DNA of 7,183 nucleotides from Methylobacterium sp. GTDB lineage: Bacteria > Pseudomonadota > Alphaproteobacteria > Rhizobiales > Beijerinckiaceae. The notes beneath the pieces are model-generated. The model was not told the origin of the DNA. It saw nothing but the letters and a program-made list of their open reading frames with translations, and did not search any database. Shown here piece after piece: positions 1 through 6,315 of the stretch. The stretch spans positions 1-7,183 of the forward strand of contig JADCCH010000367.1 in the NCBI GenBank assembly GCA_020252865.1, read 5' to 3'. Each line of letters begins with the position of its first letter. The stretch's first letter is position 1. A program made the translations under genes and the position numbers.

Positions 1-1679
1 CCCTCGCTTTCGTGGGCGGCGGCGACCTCCTCTTCGACTGGGACGTGAGCGACGACCACATGCATCTCTCGCCGGAACTAGAAATGCATCTCGGCCTGGA
101 ACGGGGCACGCTGGACGGTCGCGCCTCGGTGCTCATCAACGTGATCCATCCGGCTGATCGCGACCGCTATCGCGCGGCGCTGGATGCCATGATCGAGCAG
201 AAGCGCGGGCGAATCGGGCAGGATTTCCGCCTGATGGCGCGCGATGGCTCGACCGTCTGGTATCGCCTGAAGGCCCGGCCAGTGGTGAACCGCGATGGCG
301 AAGTGATTCGCATCGTCGGCAGCCTGCTCGACGTCACCGCCGTGCACACCACGCAGGATCGCCTCCTGCATGATGCGATCCACGACCACCTGACCGGTCT
401 TCCGAACCGCCGCCTGCTGCTCGATCGCCTTGAGACCTCGCTGATCAACGCCCGGCATGGTGGCGCGGGCGCGCGCAAGCCGGCGCTGATCCTGCTCGAT
501 ATCGACCGGTTCAAGCAGGTGAACGAATCCGTGGGTGTTTCGGCCGGCGACATCATCCTGCTCACGATCGCCCGGCGGCTCGCCCGCGTGGTCCGGCCGG
601 GCGACACGCTGGCGCGCATTTCCGGCGATAGTTTCGCGCTCGTCGTGCTTTCCGAACAGGAGCCGCAGCGCGTCGTCGCGCTGGCCGATCTGGTGCGGCG
701 GGCCGTGTCGACTCCCATCACCCATGGCGAGCGGCAGATCTACCTCACCGGCTCGGTGGGTGTGGCGCTGCTGGATGAAACCTCGTTGAATGACAAGGAA
801 GCCTTCATCCGCAACGCGGAACTGGCGGCGATCCACGCCAAGCGGACCGGGCGCGACCGCGTGGAGATCTACCGCGCCTCCATGCGCAACACGCCGCATG
901 ATCGCTTCAGCCTCTCGAACGATCTGCGTCGCGCCATTGAACGCAACGAGCTGGAGGTGCAGTTCCAGCCGATCGTGCGGCTGGAGGACCGGTCCATCGC
1001 CGGTTTCGAGGCGCTGATCCGCTGGAACCATCCGCGCCTCGGCCGATTGCCGCCGGGTGAGTTCATCTCGATTGCGGAAGAGAGCGGCCTGATCGTCGAT
1101 ATCGGCCTCTTCGTGCTGGAAACGACGGCGCGCGAACTCTCTGCCTGGCAGCAATCCCTCGTCGTCGATCCTCCGATCTTTGCCAGCGTGAATGTCTCCA
1201 GTCGCCAGCTCATCCGGCAGGATATCCTGCAGGATCTCAAGAACGTGCTCCTGCGCCACCCTTGCGCGCGCGGCTCGCTGAAGCTCGAGATCACCGAGAC
1301 ACTGGTGATGGAAAACCCGGAATATGCCGCGCAGATCCTCGAAAAGGCACGCGAGCTTGGTGCCGGCCTCGCGCTTGACGATTTCGGCACGGGCTTCTCA
1401 TCGCTCTCCTATCTCCAGCGCTTCCCCTTCGACACGCTGAAGATCGACCAGAGCTTCGTGCGCCACGACGAGACTGGCAAACGTCCGCTCATCCTGCGTT
1501 CGATCGTGGGCCTCGCGCAGGATCTCGGGATGGATATCGTGGCGGAGGGGGCCGAATCCGAGGCTGATACGGTGGAACTCTTCCAGCTCGGGTGCCAGTT
1601 CGCGCAAGGCTACGTGTTCGGGGCGGCGATCAGCATTGATCAGGCGCGCAAGCTCATCGGGCTTTCGAGCGCAGCCTGA
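1..1679 (+). CDS. PAS-GGDEF-EAL protein, probable c-di-GMP phosphodiesterase (5' partial)
   Basis: This is the 3' part of a cyclic-di-GMP signalling gene. The frame is open to the left edge, and the first GTG (base 12) falls inside a PAS fold, so the true start is probably upstream. Numbering from that GTG: PAS_3-like domain about 1-112, GGDEF about 120-290, EAL about 305-545. The GGDEF signature is degenerate, Ser-Gly-Asp-Ser-Phe at 204-208, and the usual FKxxND reads FKQVNES, so cyclase activity is unlikely. An RxxD (195-198) sits five residues before it, as in a product-inhibition site. The EAL domain keeps the expected metal and catalytic residues: E333 (EAL), N394, E426 (EITE), D456-D457 (DDFGTG), K477, E512 and Q532 (QGY). 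By family knowledge this predicts hydrolysis of c-di-GMP to pGpG, perhaps tuned by the PAS and GGDEF domains. The PAS ligand, any membrane segment and the N-terminus cannot be seen. The domain calls are firm; the activity is inferred. Confidence 0.93.
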   Translation, partial: LAFVGGGDLLFDWDVSDDHMHLSPELEMHLGLERGTLDGRASVLINVIHPADRDRYRAALDAMIEQKRGRIGQDFRLMARDGSTVWYRLKARPVVNRDGEVIRIVGSLLDVTAVHTTQDRLLHDAIHDHLTGLPNRRLLLDRLETSLINARHGGAGARKPALILLDIDRFKQVNESVGVSAGDIILLTIARRLARVVRPGDTLARISGDSFALVVLSEQEPQRVVALADLVRRAVSTPITHGERQIYLTGSVGVALLDETSLNDKEAFIRNAELAAIHAKRTGRDRVEIYRASMRNTPHDRFSLSNDLRRAIERNELEVQFQPIVRLEDRSIAGFEALIRWNHPRLGRLPPGEFISIAEESGLIVDIGLFVLETTARELSAWQQSLVVDPPIFASVNVSSRQLIRQDILQDLKNVLLRHPCARGSLKLEITETLVMENPEYAAQILEKARELGAGLALDDFGTGFSSLSYLQRFPFDTLKIDQSFVRHDETGKRPLILRSIVGLAQDLGMDIVAEGAESEADTVELFQLGCQFAQGYVFGAAISIDQARKLIGLSSAA

Positions 1680-1685
1680 GACGCT

Positions 1686-2297
1686 TTACCCGTGCCCGGC
1701 TTCGCTGGAAAGGAAAACGGGGTCGATGCCCAGCATATGCAGGGCGGCATCGTATTTCCGCTCCTGATCCGTGCCGAAAAGCAGATCTTCCGTGGCCGGC
1801 GCATGCAGCCAGGCATTGGCCTGGAGTTCGGTTTCAAGCTGCCCCGCCGCCCAGCTGGAATAGCCAAGCGCGAGAAGCGCGCGATCCGGCCCCTCGCCAC
1901 GGGCAATCGCTTTCAGGATATCAACCGTGATCGTCAGCCCGATCTGCCCGGAAACCGGCAAGGTGGAATTCTCGATGGCGAAATCGGCGGAATGCAGCAC
2001 AAAGCCCCGCGTGGGCTCCACCGGCCCGCCCGAGAGCACGGCCGTGCTTGCTGCCCGCTCCGGCAGGCGGATCGCCTGATCGCGCGAGATCAGATCGAGC
2101 TGCACCAGCAATTCCGGGAAGTTCAGGTTCTGCGCCCGGCGGTTGACCACAAGGCCCATCGCGCCTTCATCGGAATGGGCGCAGATATAGATCACGCTAC
2201 GGGAGAAGCGTTCATCCGGCATGGATGGCATCGCGATGAGCAGGTGCCCATCGAGAAACCCTTTCTTCCCACCGCCACGGATCTTGTCGAGTTTCAT
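1686..2297 (-). CDS. YqgE/AlgH family protein
   Basis: This 203-residue protein matches the YqgE/AlgH (DUF179) family in length and motifs. Near the N-terminus is [20 protein letters not shown] (19-38), followed by the [11 protein letters not shown] segment (43-53). [17 protein letters not shown] is at 87-103, and the family's GYxxWxxGQLExEL signature is at 145-157. The family is small, cytoplasmic and widespread in proteobacteria. AlgH was linked to alginate regulation in Pseudomonas, but the biochemical role is not established. I chose the ATG at 2297 because the conserved region begins soon after it. The frame stays open to a GTG at 2375, but that extension (residues [10 protein letters not shown] onward) does not look like the family. 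The ribosome site before the ATG is weak (CTGAGAGC). The gene is convergent with the EAL gene, with 6 bp between stops, and divergent from the DsbD-like gene. An inverted repeat lies just upstream of the start (2310-2333). Confidence 0.92.
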   Translation of the reverse strand: MKLDKIRGGGKKGFLDGHLLIAMPSMPDERFSRSVIYICAHSDEGAMGLVVNRRAQNLNFPELLVQLDLISRDQAIRLPERAASTAVLSGGPVEPTRGFVLHSADFAIENSTLPVSGQIGLTITVDILKAIARGEGPDRALLALGYSSWAAGQLETELQANAWLHAPATEDLLFGTDQERKYDAALHMLGIDPVFLSSEAGHG

Positions 2298-2309
2298 GCT
2301 CTCAGTTTC

Positions 2310-2333
2310 GCAAGTGCGGACGCGCTTGCCAAG
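2310..2333 (-). promoter_or_regulatory. Inverted repeat upstream of yqgE (shared element, copy 1)
   Basis: Read on the minus strand, this site is CTTGGCAAGCG, 8 nt, CTTGC. It contains the dyad GCAAG-N10-CTTGC, which extends inward by GCG/CGC on either side of one mismatch. It ends 12 nt before the yqgE ATG. The same 11-mer and the same GCAAG-N10-CTTGC spacing recur at 5360-5383. It may be an operator or a leader hairpin; no regulator can be named. No convincing -10/-35 pair was found here. Confidence 0.35.
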
Positions 2334-2349
2334 GGGCTTCGCGGTGCAG

Positions 2350-2380
2350 TTCCCGCGTCGAAAAGGCTTCCTCACGGGAA
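2350..2380. repeat. Short inverted repeat in the yqgE/DsbD-like divergent region
   Basis: TTCCCG at 2350-2355 is matched by CGGGAA at 2375-2380, with 19 nt between. It lies midway in the 116-bp gap between the divergent starts, where an operator would be expected. Six-base arms with a long spacer are easily found by chance, so the call is weak. Confidence 0.2.
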
Positions 2381-2413
2381 TGTGGGTGGTTTTTTGAATT
2401 TCTGCGGCGCAAT

Positions 2414-3256
2414 ATGGATTTCATGCCTTGGTTGCTCGCCATTTTCGCCTTGCTGCTGTCCCTTGTTCCCGCGCTTGCGGGCGGCGCGCGCGCTTCGGCA
2501 TGGGCAGAGTTCCGCGAGGCCCGCTTGCGGCTCCTGCTGATCGAGCCCGCCCCCGGAGACATGGTGATCCGCGGTGGTATCGGCATTCGCCTCATGCCCG
2601 ATTACAAGACCTACTGGCGCAATCCTGGCGATTCCGGCGTGCCGCCGATATTCGATTTCGCAGGTTCGAAAGGGGCATCCGATTTCGAGGTGCTCTTTCC
2701 GATGCCGACTCGTTTTGATGATGGCGCGGGCGGGCAGGCCTGGGGCTACAAGACAGACGTTATCCTTCCCTTCAGCGCAAAAAAGGCCGGAAACGGGCCG
2801 CTTTTGCTTTCGCTCAAGCTCGATTTCGCCGTTTGTGGCATCATCTGCATTCCGCTTTCTGCCCATCTCCACCTCGAAGGGGGGCATCCCGTTGGCAATG
2901 ATGTGATCGATGCGATCCGCCACGCGGAAGCACGGGTGCCGAACCGCCTTTCCCCGGCGGCTTTCGCCGCGCGCGTGCGCATCGAGCGGCGCGATGTGGG
3001 TGAAAGGCCGGTCTTGACGCTCGAAATCCGGCATGATGCGGAGTTGGAAGATTTCGCGGTCTTCACGGAATCACGCGGCTATCTGCACATCAAGGCGCCG
3101 GTTCAAGTGGCGCCCGGCCGCTATCAGGTGGTGCTCAAGGGCCAGCCTCCGCCGGGAAATGGCAAGAGCTTCGGCCCCGTGCGCTTCACCTTTGGCTCGA
3201 AGAAAGAGCCCTATGAGGGTTTTCTGGACCTCGACGGGAAGGACACTTCGCCATAG
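2414..3256 (+). CDS. Exported DsbD N-terminal (alpha) domain-like protein, stand-alone
   Basis: This 280-residue protein resembles the periplasmic N-terminal domain of DsbD/ScsB thiol-disulfide reductases (DsbD_N/DsbC-like). A signal peptide is clear: hydrophobic core at about 6-22, then GGARASA with likely cleavage near residue 29. The body has an immunoglobulin-like beta pattern with [13 protein letters not shown] (66-78), [11 protein letters not shown] (110-120) and a redox pair C141 and C145 in CGIICIP, the CxxxCxP form common in ScsB-type alpha domains. There is no transmembrane reductase domain and no C-terminal thioredoxin domain, so electrons would have to come from a separate CcdA/DsbD-like membrane protein not in this window. 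The ATG at 2414 is used; an ATG at 2423 (MPWLL) would also keep the signal peptide, and neither has a strong ribosome site. The peroxiredoxin gene follows 58 bp downstream on the same strand. The fold assignment is fairly sure; the substrate is unknown. Confidence 0.85.
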   Translation: MDFMPWLLAIFALLLSLVPALAGGARASAWAEFREARLRLLLIEPAPGDMVIRGGIGIRLMPDYKTYWRNPGDSGVPPIFDFAGSKGASDFEVLFPMPTRFDDGAGGQAWGYKTDVILPFSAKKAGNGPLLLSLKLDFAVCGIICIPLSAHLHLEGGHPVGNDVIDAIRHAEARVPNRLSPAAFAARVRIERRDVGERPVLTLEIRHDAELEDFAVFTESRGYLHIKAPVQVAPGRYQVVLKGQPPPGNGKSFGPVRFTFGSKKEPYEGFLDLDGKDTSP

Positions 3257-3314
3257 TTACGTGGGACGGCGTTTTTCGACGTCGTTTTCCGAATGTGTCA
3301 AACTGAGGTGTCCC

Positions 3315-3800
3315 ATGCCGATCGCCGCCGGAGATCGTCTCCCCGATGTGAAGTTTTTCGTGATCGGCGAGGCTGGCCCCAAACCGCTCACCACGTCCGA
3401 AGTGTTCGGCGGCAAGACCTCGGTGATCATCGGCGTGCCTGGTGCCTTCACGCCGACCTGTCACAAGACCCACCTGCCGGGCTTCCTGAAGGAAGCCGAC
3501 AGCTTCAAGGCCAAGGGCGTCGACCAGATCGTCGTGATCGCCGTGAACGACCCCTGGGTGATGCAGCGCTGGGAAGAGGAAACCGGTGCCTCCGGCAAGA
3601 TACGCTTCCTCTCCGACGGGAACGCCGAATTCGCCAAGGCGACCGGGCTTGATGCCGATATCTCGGTCGTGGGGTTTGGAACGCGCCTCAAGCGCTGCTC
3701 CATGCTGGTGAAGGATGGCGTGGTCGACAAGATCAACATCGAGGTCGAGCGCGGCGCGGTGAACCTCTCCTCCGCCGAAACGCTGATGTGCCAGCTCTGA
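3315..3800 (+). CDS. Prx5-like peroxiredoxin (thiol peroxidase)
   Basis: This 161-residue cytoplasmic peroxiredoxin belongs to the Prx5/PrxII group, which reduces hydrogen peroxide and organic hydroperoxides. The active-site motif PGAFTPTC places the peroxidatic cysteine at C49, with T46 in the usual position. A conserved arginine follows in the GFGTRLKR segment (R124, R127). IVVIAVNDPWVMQRW (72-86) and KIRFLSDGNAEFAKATGL (95-112) are typical of the family. Two further cysteines, C128 and C159, could serve as resolving residues; otherwise the enzyme would act as a 1-Cys or glutaredoxin/glutathione-coupled peroxidase. The ATG at 3315 is preferred over a longer frame reaching back into the DsbD-like gene, because the conserved N-terminus (MPIAAGDRLPDV) starts there and a good ribosome site (GAGGTG, 3305-3310) precedes it. 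The gene may be co-transcribed with the upstream DsbD-like gene. A terminator-like hairpin lies 59 nt downstream. Confidence 0.95.
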   Translation: MPIAAGDRLPDVKFFVIGEAGPKPLTTSEVFGGKTSVIIGVPGAFTPTCHKTHLPGFLKEADSFKAKGVDQIVVIAVNDPWVMQRWEEETGASGKIRFLSDGNAEFAKATGLDADISVVGFGTRLKRCSMLVKDGVVDKINIEVERGAVNLSSAETLMCQL

Positions 3801-3815
3801 TCACGGCGGGTTTCC

Positions 3816-3829
3816 CGGCCGATCGGCCG
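3816..3829. repeat. 14-bp perfect palindrome between convergent prx and rnhA
   Basis: CGGCCGATCGGCCG is fully self-complementary and lies in the 56-bp gap between the two convergent stop codons. A neighbouring GGGTTTCCC (3808-3816) could form an alternative small hairpin. Neither strand shows a T-run after it, so it is not a classic intrinsic terminator. It could be a transcript-end hairpin that protects or terminates weakly, or a chance product of high GC. Confidence 0.35.
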
Positions 3830-3856
3830 CCCAGAATGCATGGTGAACGGGGAATC

Positions 3857-4336
3857 TCAGGCCGCGGCGTTGCCACCTGCGGCCTTTTTCGCCTCGCGCA
3901 TCGCCTTGATGGCCTCGCGCGCGAGTTCGTCGGCACGCTCGTTCAGTTCGCTGCCCGCATGGCCCTTCACCCAGCGCCATTCGATCTCGTGGCGGCGGAT
4001 GGCCTCGTCGAGAGCCTGCCAGAGATCGACATTCTTCACGGGTTTCTTGTCAGCGGTGCGCCAGCCATTCTTCTTCCAGCCGAAGATCCAGCCGGTGATG
4101 CCGCCCTTCACATATTGGCTGTCGGTGTGGAGGATGACCTTGCAGGGCCGCTTCAGCGCGGAAAGCGCAGCGATGGCCGCCTGCAACTCCATGCGATTGT
4201 TCGTGGTTTCCGGCTCCGCGCCGGACATCTCTTTCTGCACCTCGCCATAGATCAGGATCGCACCCCAGCCTCCGGGGCCGGGATTGCCCGAGCAGGCGCC
4301 ATCGGTCCAGATTTCAACCGCTTCCATGCTGCTCAC
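3857..4336 (-). CDS. rnhA: Ribonuclease HI
   Basis: RNase HI cuts the RNA strand of RNA-DNA hybrids, helping remove Okazaki primers and R-loops. The 159-residue protein is close to the 155 of the E. coli enzyme. It keeps the catalytic set with an offset of +2: D12 ([17 protein letters not shown]), E50 ([11 protein letters not shown]), D72 (LHTDSQYV), H126 (KGHAG) and D136 (NERADELA). The basic-protrusion region ([20 protein letters not shown], 86-105) is present. The C-terminus is a low-complexity Lys/Ala/Gly tail encoded by the terminator-like hairpin described separately. The GTG at 4336 gives a GTGA overlap with the thrB stop, suggesting translational coupling. An ATG at 4327 is an equally credible start that would remove three residues and put the first Asp at 9. 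Neither start has a strong ribosome site. The gene is downstream of thrB in the same unit. Confidence 0.96.
   Translation of the reverse strand: MSSMEAVEIWTDGACSGNPGPGGWGAILIYGEVQKEMSGAEPETTNNRMELQAAIAALSALKRPCKVILHTDSQYVKGGITGWIFGWKKNGWRTADKKPVKNVDLWQALDEAIRRHEIEWRWVKGHAGSELNERADELAREAIKAMREAKKAAGGNAAA
3859..3889 (+). terminator. Probable Rho-independent terminator for the peroxiredoxin transcript
   Basis: On the plus strand, AGGCCGC (3859-3865) pairs perfectly with GCGGCCT (3879-3885). The 13-nt loop contains a GGC/GCC mini-stem, and the hairpin is followed at once by a T-run (TTTTT, 3885-3889). It lies 59 nt after the peroxiredoxin stop. It falls within the last ten codons of the convergent rnhA gene, which encode a Lys-Ala-Ala-Gly-Gly-Asn-Ala-Ala-Ala tail. 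On the minus strand no T-run follows, so it should act only on rightward transcripts. Confidence 0.6.
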
Positions 4337-5298
4337 AGGGCGAGCCCATAGGCCGAGGCATCATCCACTGCCTGATGAAAGCGGAGCTTCTTCCAGTATT
4401 CCAGCGGGTCGAGTGGCCGCACCAGCGCGCCCGGCGGCACGTTCAGCCAATCGACGAGACGCGTGAGCAGGAAGCGCAAGGCCGCACCCCGGCAGAGCAC
4501 CGGCAGGGCCTCGATCTCGGCACCATTCAGCGGCCGGCGCGCACGATAGGCGGCGATCATCGCGCGCCCCTTCGTGAGGTTGAACGAGAAATCCGCCTCG
4601 AAGCACCAGGCATTGAGACAGATCGCGAGATCATAGGCCAGCGCATCATTGCAGGCGAAATAGAAGTCGATCACCCCTGAAAGCGTGTCGCCCACGAAGA
4701 GCGTGTTGTTGGGGAAGAGATCCGCATGAACCACGCCTTGCGGCAGGTTGCGCGGCCAATGGCCCTCGAGATCTTCCAGTTCGCGGGCGACAGCGGCACC
4801 AAGCCCGGGCGCGACCATATCCGCCCGGCTCGCTGCGGCCTCCGCCAGCGGGCGCCACCCCGCGACCGAGAGCGCATTCTCGCGATGGATGGAGAAACCC
4901 TTGCCGGCCTCATGGAGCCGGCCCAGAACATCGCCGAGCGCCGTGCAATGCACGGCCGTCGGGCGGCGATAGGAGACTCCTTCAAGGAAGGTGACGATCG
5001 CCGCCGGCCGCCCGCACAGCGTGCGCAGCGCCTTGCCGTCATGCGCCTTCACAGGCAGCGGGCAATTGATGCCGCGATCCGCGAGATGACCCATCAGCCC
5101 CAGGAAGAAGGGCAGATCCTCCACCTTAACGCGCTTCTCATAGAGTGTGAGAATGAAGCGGCCGCGCTCGGTCTCGATCAGGAAATTCGAGTTCTCCACC
5201 CCCTCCGCGATGCCCTTGAAGGAGAGCAGGCCGCCGAGATCATAGGCCGCAAGGAAGGCCCCCAGATCCTCGGCGCTGACATCGGTATAGACGGCCAT
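4333..5298 (-). CDS. thrB: Homoserine kinase, APH-fold type (ThrB2-like)
   Basis: This enzyme phosphorylates L-homoserine with ATP to O-phosphohomoserine, the step before threonine synthase. At 321 residues it fits the aminoglycoside-phosphotransferase-like homoserine kinases found in many proteobacteria, not the GHMP-type ThrB of E. coli. Visible motifs: an N-terminal [31 protein letters not shown] (33-43), [10 protein letters not shown] (48-57) in the nucleotide-binding lobe, the catalytic Brenner loop HADLFPNN (H191, D193, N198), and the metal-binding VIDFYFA with D211. The ATG at 5298 is chosen because the family N-terminus starts there and GGGGAG precedes it. The frame is open upstream to about 6138, but that is only the antisense of the transporter gene. 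The stop overlaps the rnhA GTG by 4 bp. A 17-nt direct repeat lies immediately upstream of the ribosome site. Confidence 0.95.
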   Translation of the reverse strand: MAVYTDVSAEDLGAFLAAYDLGGLLSFKGIAEGVENSNFLIETERGRFILTLYEKRVKVEDLPFFLGLMGHLADRGINCPLPVKAHDGKALRTLCGRPAAIVTFLEGVSYRRPTAVHCTALGDVLGRLHEAGKGFSIHRENALSVAGWRPLAEAAASRADMVAPGLGAAVARELEDLEGHWPRNLPQGVVHADLFPNNTLFVGDTLSGVIDFYFACNDALAYDLAICLNAWCFEADFSFNLTKGRAMIAAYRARRPLNGAEIEALPVLCRGAALRFLLTRLVDWLNVPPGALVRPLDPLEYWKKLRFHQAVDDASAYGLAL

Positions 5299-5316
5299 GG
5301 GACGGGATCTCCCCTT

Positions 5317-5352
5317 CGTCGCGCGCAGGCGTGCCCGTCGCGCGCAGGCGTG
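5317..5352. repeat. Perfect 17-nt tandem direct repeat upstream of thrB
   Basis: CGTCGCGCGCAGGCGTG occurs at 5317-5333 and again at 5336-5352, separated by CC, giving a 19-nt period. It lies in the 135-bp gap between the divergent thrB and transporter starts, beginning 19 nt upstream of the thrB ATG and next to its ribosome site. It could be a pair of regulator sites on one face of the helix (19 nt is close to two turns) or a slippage duplication. Confidence 0.6.
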
Positions 5353-5359
5353 ACAGAAT

Positions 5360-5384
5360 CTTGGCAAGCGTGATACGCCTTGCC
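5360..5384 (+). promoter_or_regulatory. Inverted repeat upstream of the EamA gene (shared element, copy 2)
   Basis: The plus strand reads CTTGGCAAGCG, 8 nt, CTTGC, then C. It forms a dyad in which GGCAAGCGT (5363-5371) pairs with ACGCCTTGCC (5375-5384) across a GAT loop, with one bulged base. It lies 49 nt before the transporter GTG and 61 nt before the thrB ATG. It matches the element upstream of yqgE at 17 of 24 positions. No T-run follows, so it is not a terminator. An operator is the simplest reading. Confidence 0.4.
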
Positions 5385-5433
5385 GCGCGGGCTCGTCAAA
5401 CATGGCCGGGCCTCCGGAGAGAAGGAACCCGCC

Positions 5434-6315
5434 GTGCTCTGGGCCGTCTTCACCGTGCTGGCCGCGGCCGCCCAGACCTTGCGCAATGCGATGCAGCGCG
5501 ACCTGCTGGAGCGCGTGGGCGTGGTGGGCGCCACGCATGTGCGCTTTCTCTTCGGCTTTCCCTTCGCGCTGGTGTTTCTCGCGGGGATGAGCCTCCTCAC
5601 CCGCGAGGCCGTGCCGGCCATTCCGGCCGCAGTTATGCCGGTGGTGCTCGGCGCGGCTGTGTCGCAGATTGCCGCGACCGGCCTGATGCTCCAGGCGATG
5701 CGGCTCAGATCCTTCACGGTCGCGACCGCCTATACCAAGACCGAGCCGGTGCTTGTGGCCCTGTTCGGGCTGATCTTCCTGGGCGAGCGGCTGGCACCCC
5801 TGGCGCTCTCGGCCATCGGGATCGCAACCTTCGGCGTGCTGCTCACGGCCTGGCCCCGGAAGAAGGGCGAGGGCTGGTCGATGGAAGCCCTGGGTTATGG
5901 GCTGGTGAGTGCGGCCTTCTTCGCGCTGTCGGCCATCGGCTTTCGCGCGGGTATCCATGCCTTGCCGGAAGGCAACTTCGCGATCCGCGCTTCCACCGTT
6001 CTGGCCCTTGGCCTCGGCATGCAGGCGAGCCTGCTGACGATCTATCTGGCGGTTCTGGATCGCCGGGCCCTGCGCGCGATCCTCGGGGCCTGGAAGCCCT
6101 CGCTCTTCGCGGGCTTCATGGGCGCGCTCGCCTCGCAATTCTGGTTTCTCGGCTTTTCGCTCACCTCGGCCGCGAAAGTGCGCACGCTCGCGCTGATCGA
6201 GGTGTTTTTTGCGCGTCTCGTCTCGGGCCGGCTCTTCCGCGAGAAGCCGACCCTGCGCGAGGGCATCGGCCTTGCGCTCATCGTGCTCGGCGTGGCGTTT
6301 CTGCTGAATGTTTAG
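5434..6315 (+). CDS. EamA/DMT-family membrane transporter
   Basis: This is a 293-residue inner-membrane protein of the drug/metabolite transporter superfamily. The usual architecture is two EamA repeats of five helices. Alternating hydrophobic segments run throughout, and the first repeat (about 1-142) ends with the characteristic [20 protein letters not shown] (100-119). The second repeat (about 155-293) ends with a parallel segment around [20 protein letters not shown] (252-271), followed by a last helix ending [13 protein letters not shown] chose the GTG at 5434 because AAGGA (5422-5426) sits 7 nt before it and the first helix begins at once. A TTG at 5380 in the same frame would add 18 polar residues and would overlap the inverted repeat. 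The substrate is unknown; relatives export amino acids or other metabolites. The gene lies between thrB and ispH on the opposite strand. A link to threonine or homoserine efflux is only a guess from position. Confidence 0.9.
   Translation: MLWAVFTVLAAAAQTLRNAMQRDLLERVGVVGATHVRFLFGFPFALVFLAGMSLLTREAVPAIPAAVMPVVLGAAVSQIAATGLMLQAMRLRSFTVATAYTKTEPVLVALFGLIFLGERLAPLALSAIGIATFGVLLTAWPRKKGEGWSMEALGYGLVSAAFFALSAIGFRAGIHALPEGNFAIRASTVLALGLGMQASLLTIYLAVLDRRALRAILGAWKPSLFAGFMGALASQFWFLGFSLTSAAKVRTLALIEVFFARLVSGRLFREKPTLREGIGLALIVLGVAFLLNV

Noticed and set aside
78..1259. A 393-codon minus-strand frame opposite the GGDEF-EAL gene.
   Set aside because: High-GC DNA leaves long open frames opposite real genes. 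The translation has Arg/His/Gln-rich low-complexity composition and no recognisable motif, while the plus strand encodes clear domains.
2298..2413. A sigma-70 type promoter for yqgE using TTGGCA as -35.
   Set aside because: At the proper spacing the sequence reads roughly GAAACT, a poor -10, and the start would lie at or past the yqgE ATG.
1692..2540. A 282-codon plus-strand frame across yqgE and the divergent region.
   Set aside because: It is antisense to a clear YqgE protein and runs into the DsbD-like signal peptide in another frame; no family features are seen.
3033..3314. An N-terminal extension of the peroxiredoxin reaching back into the DsbD-like gene.
   Set aside because: The extension is an out-of-frame reading of the DsbD-like 3' end. 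The family N-terminus and a good ribosome site mark the ATG at 3315.
3788..4351. A 187-codon plus-strand frame opposite rnhA.
   Set aside because: It mirrors rnhA, which has all catalytic residues, and shows no motif or ribosome site of its own.
5360..5384. A possible sigma-54 promoter, because TTGGCA and TTGC both occur in the shared element.
   Set aside because: The GG and GC dinucleotides are separated by 17 nt rather than the 10 nt needed for -24/-12 elements, in both copies.
4333..6138. A 601-codon minus-strand frame that would make a long N-terminal extension of homoserine kinase.
   Set aside because: The extra residues are rich in His, Arg, Gly and Glu without domain character and lie antisense to the EamA gene. 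The known family N-terminus starts at the ATG at 5298 with a ribosome site.
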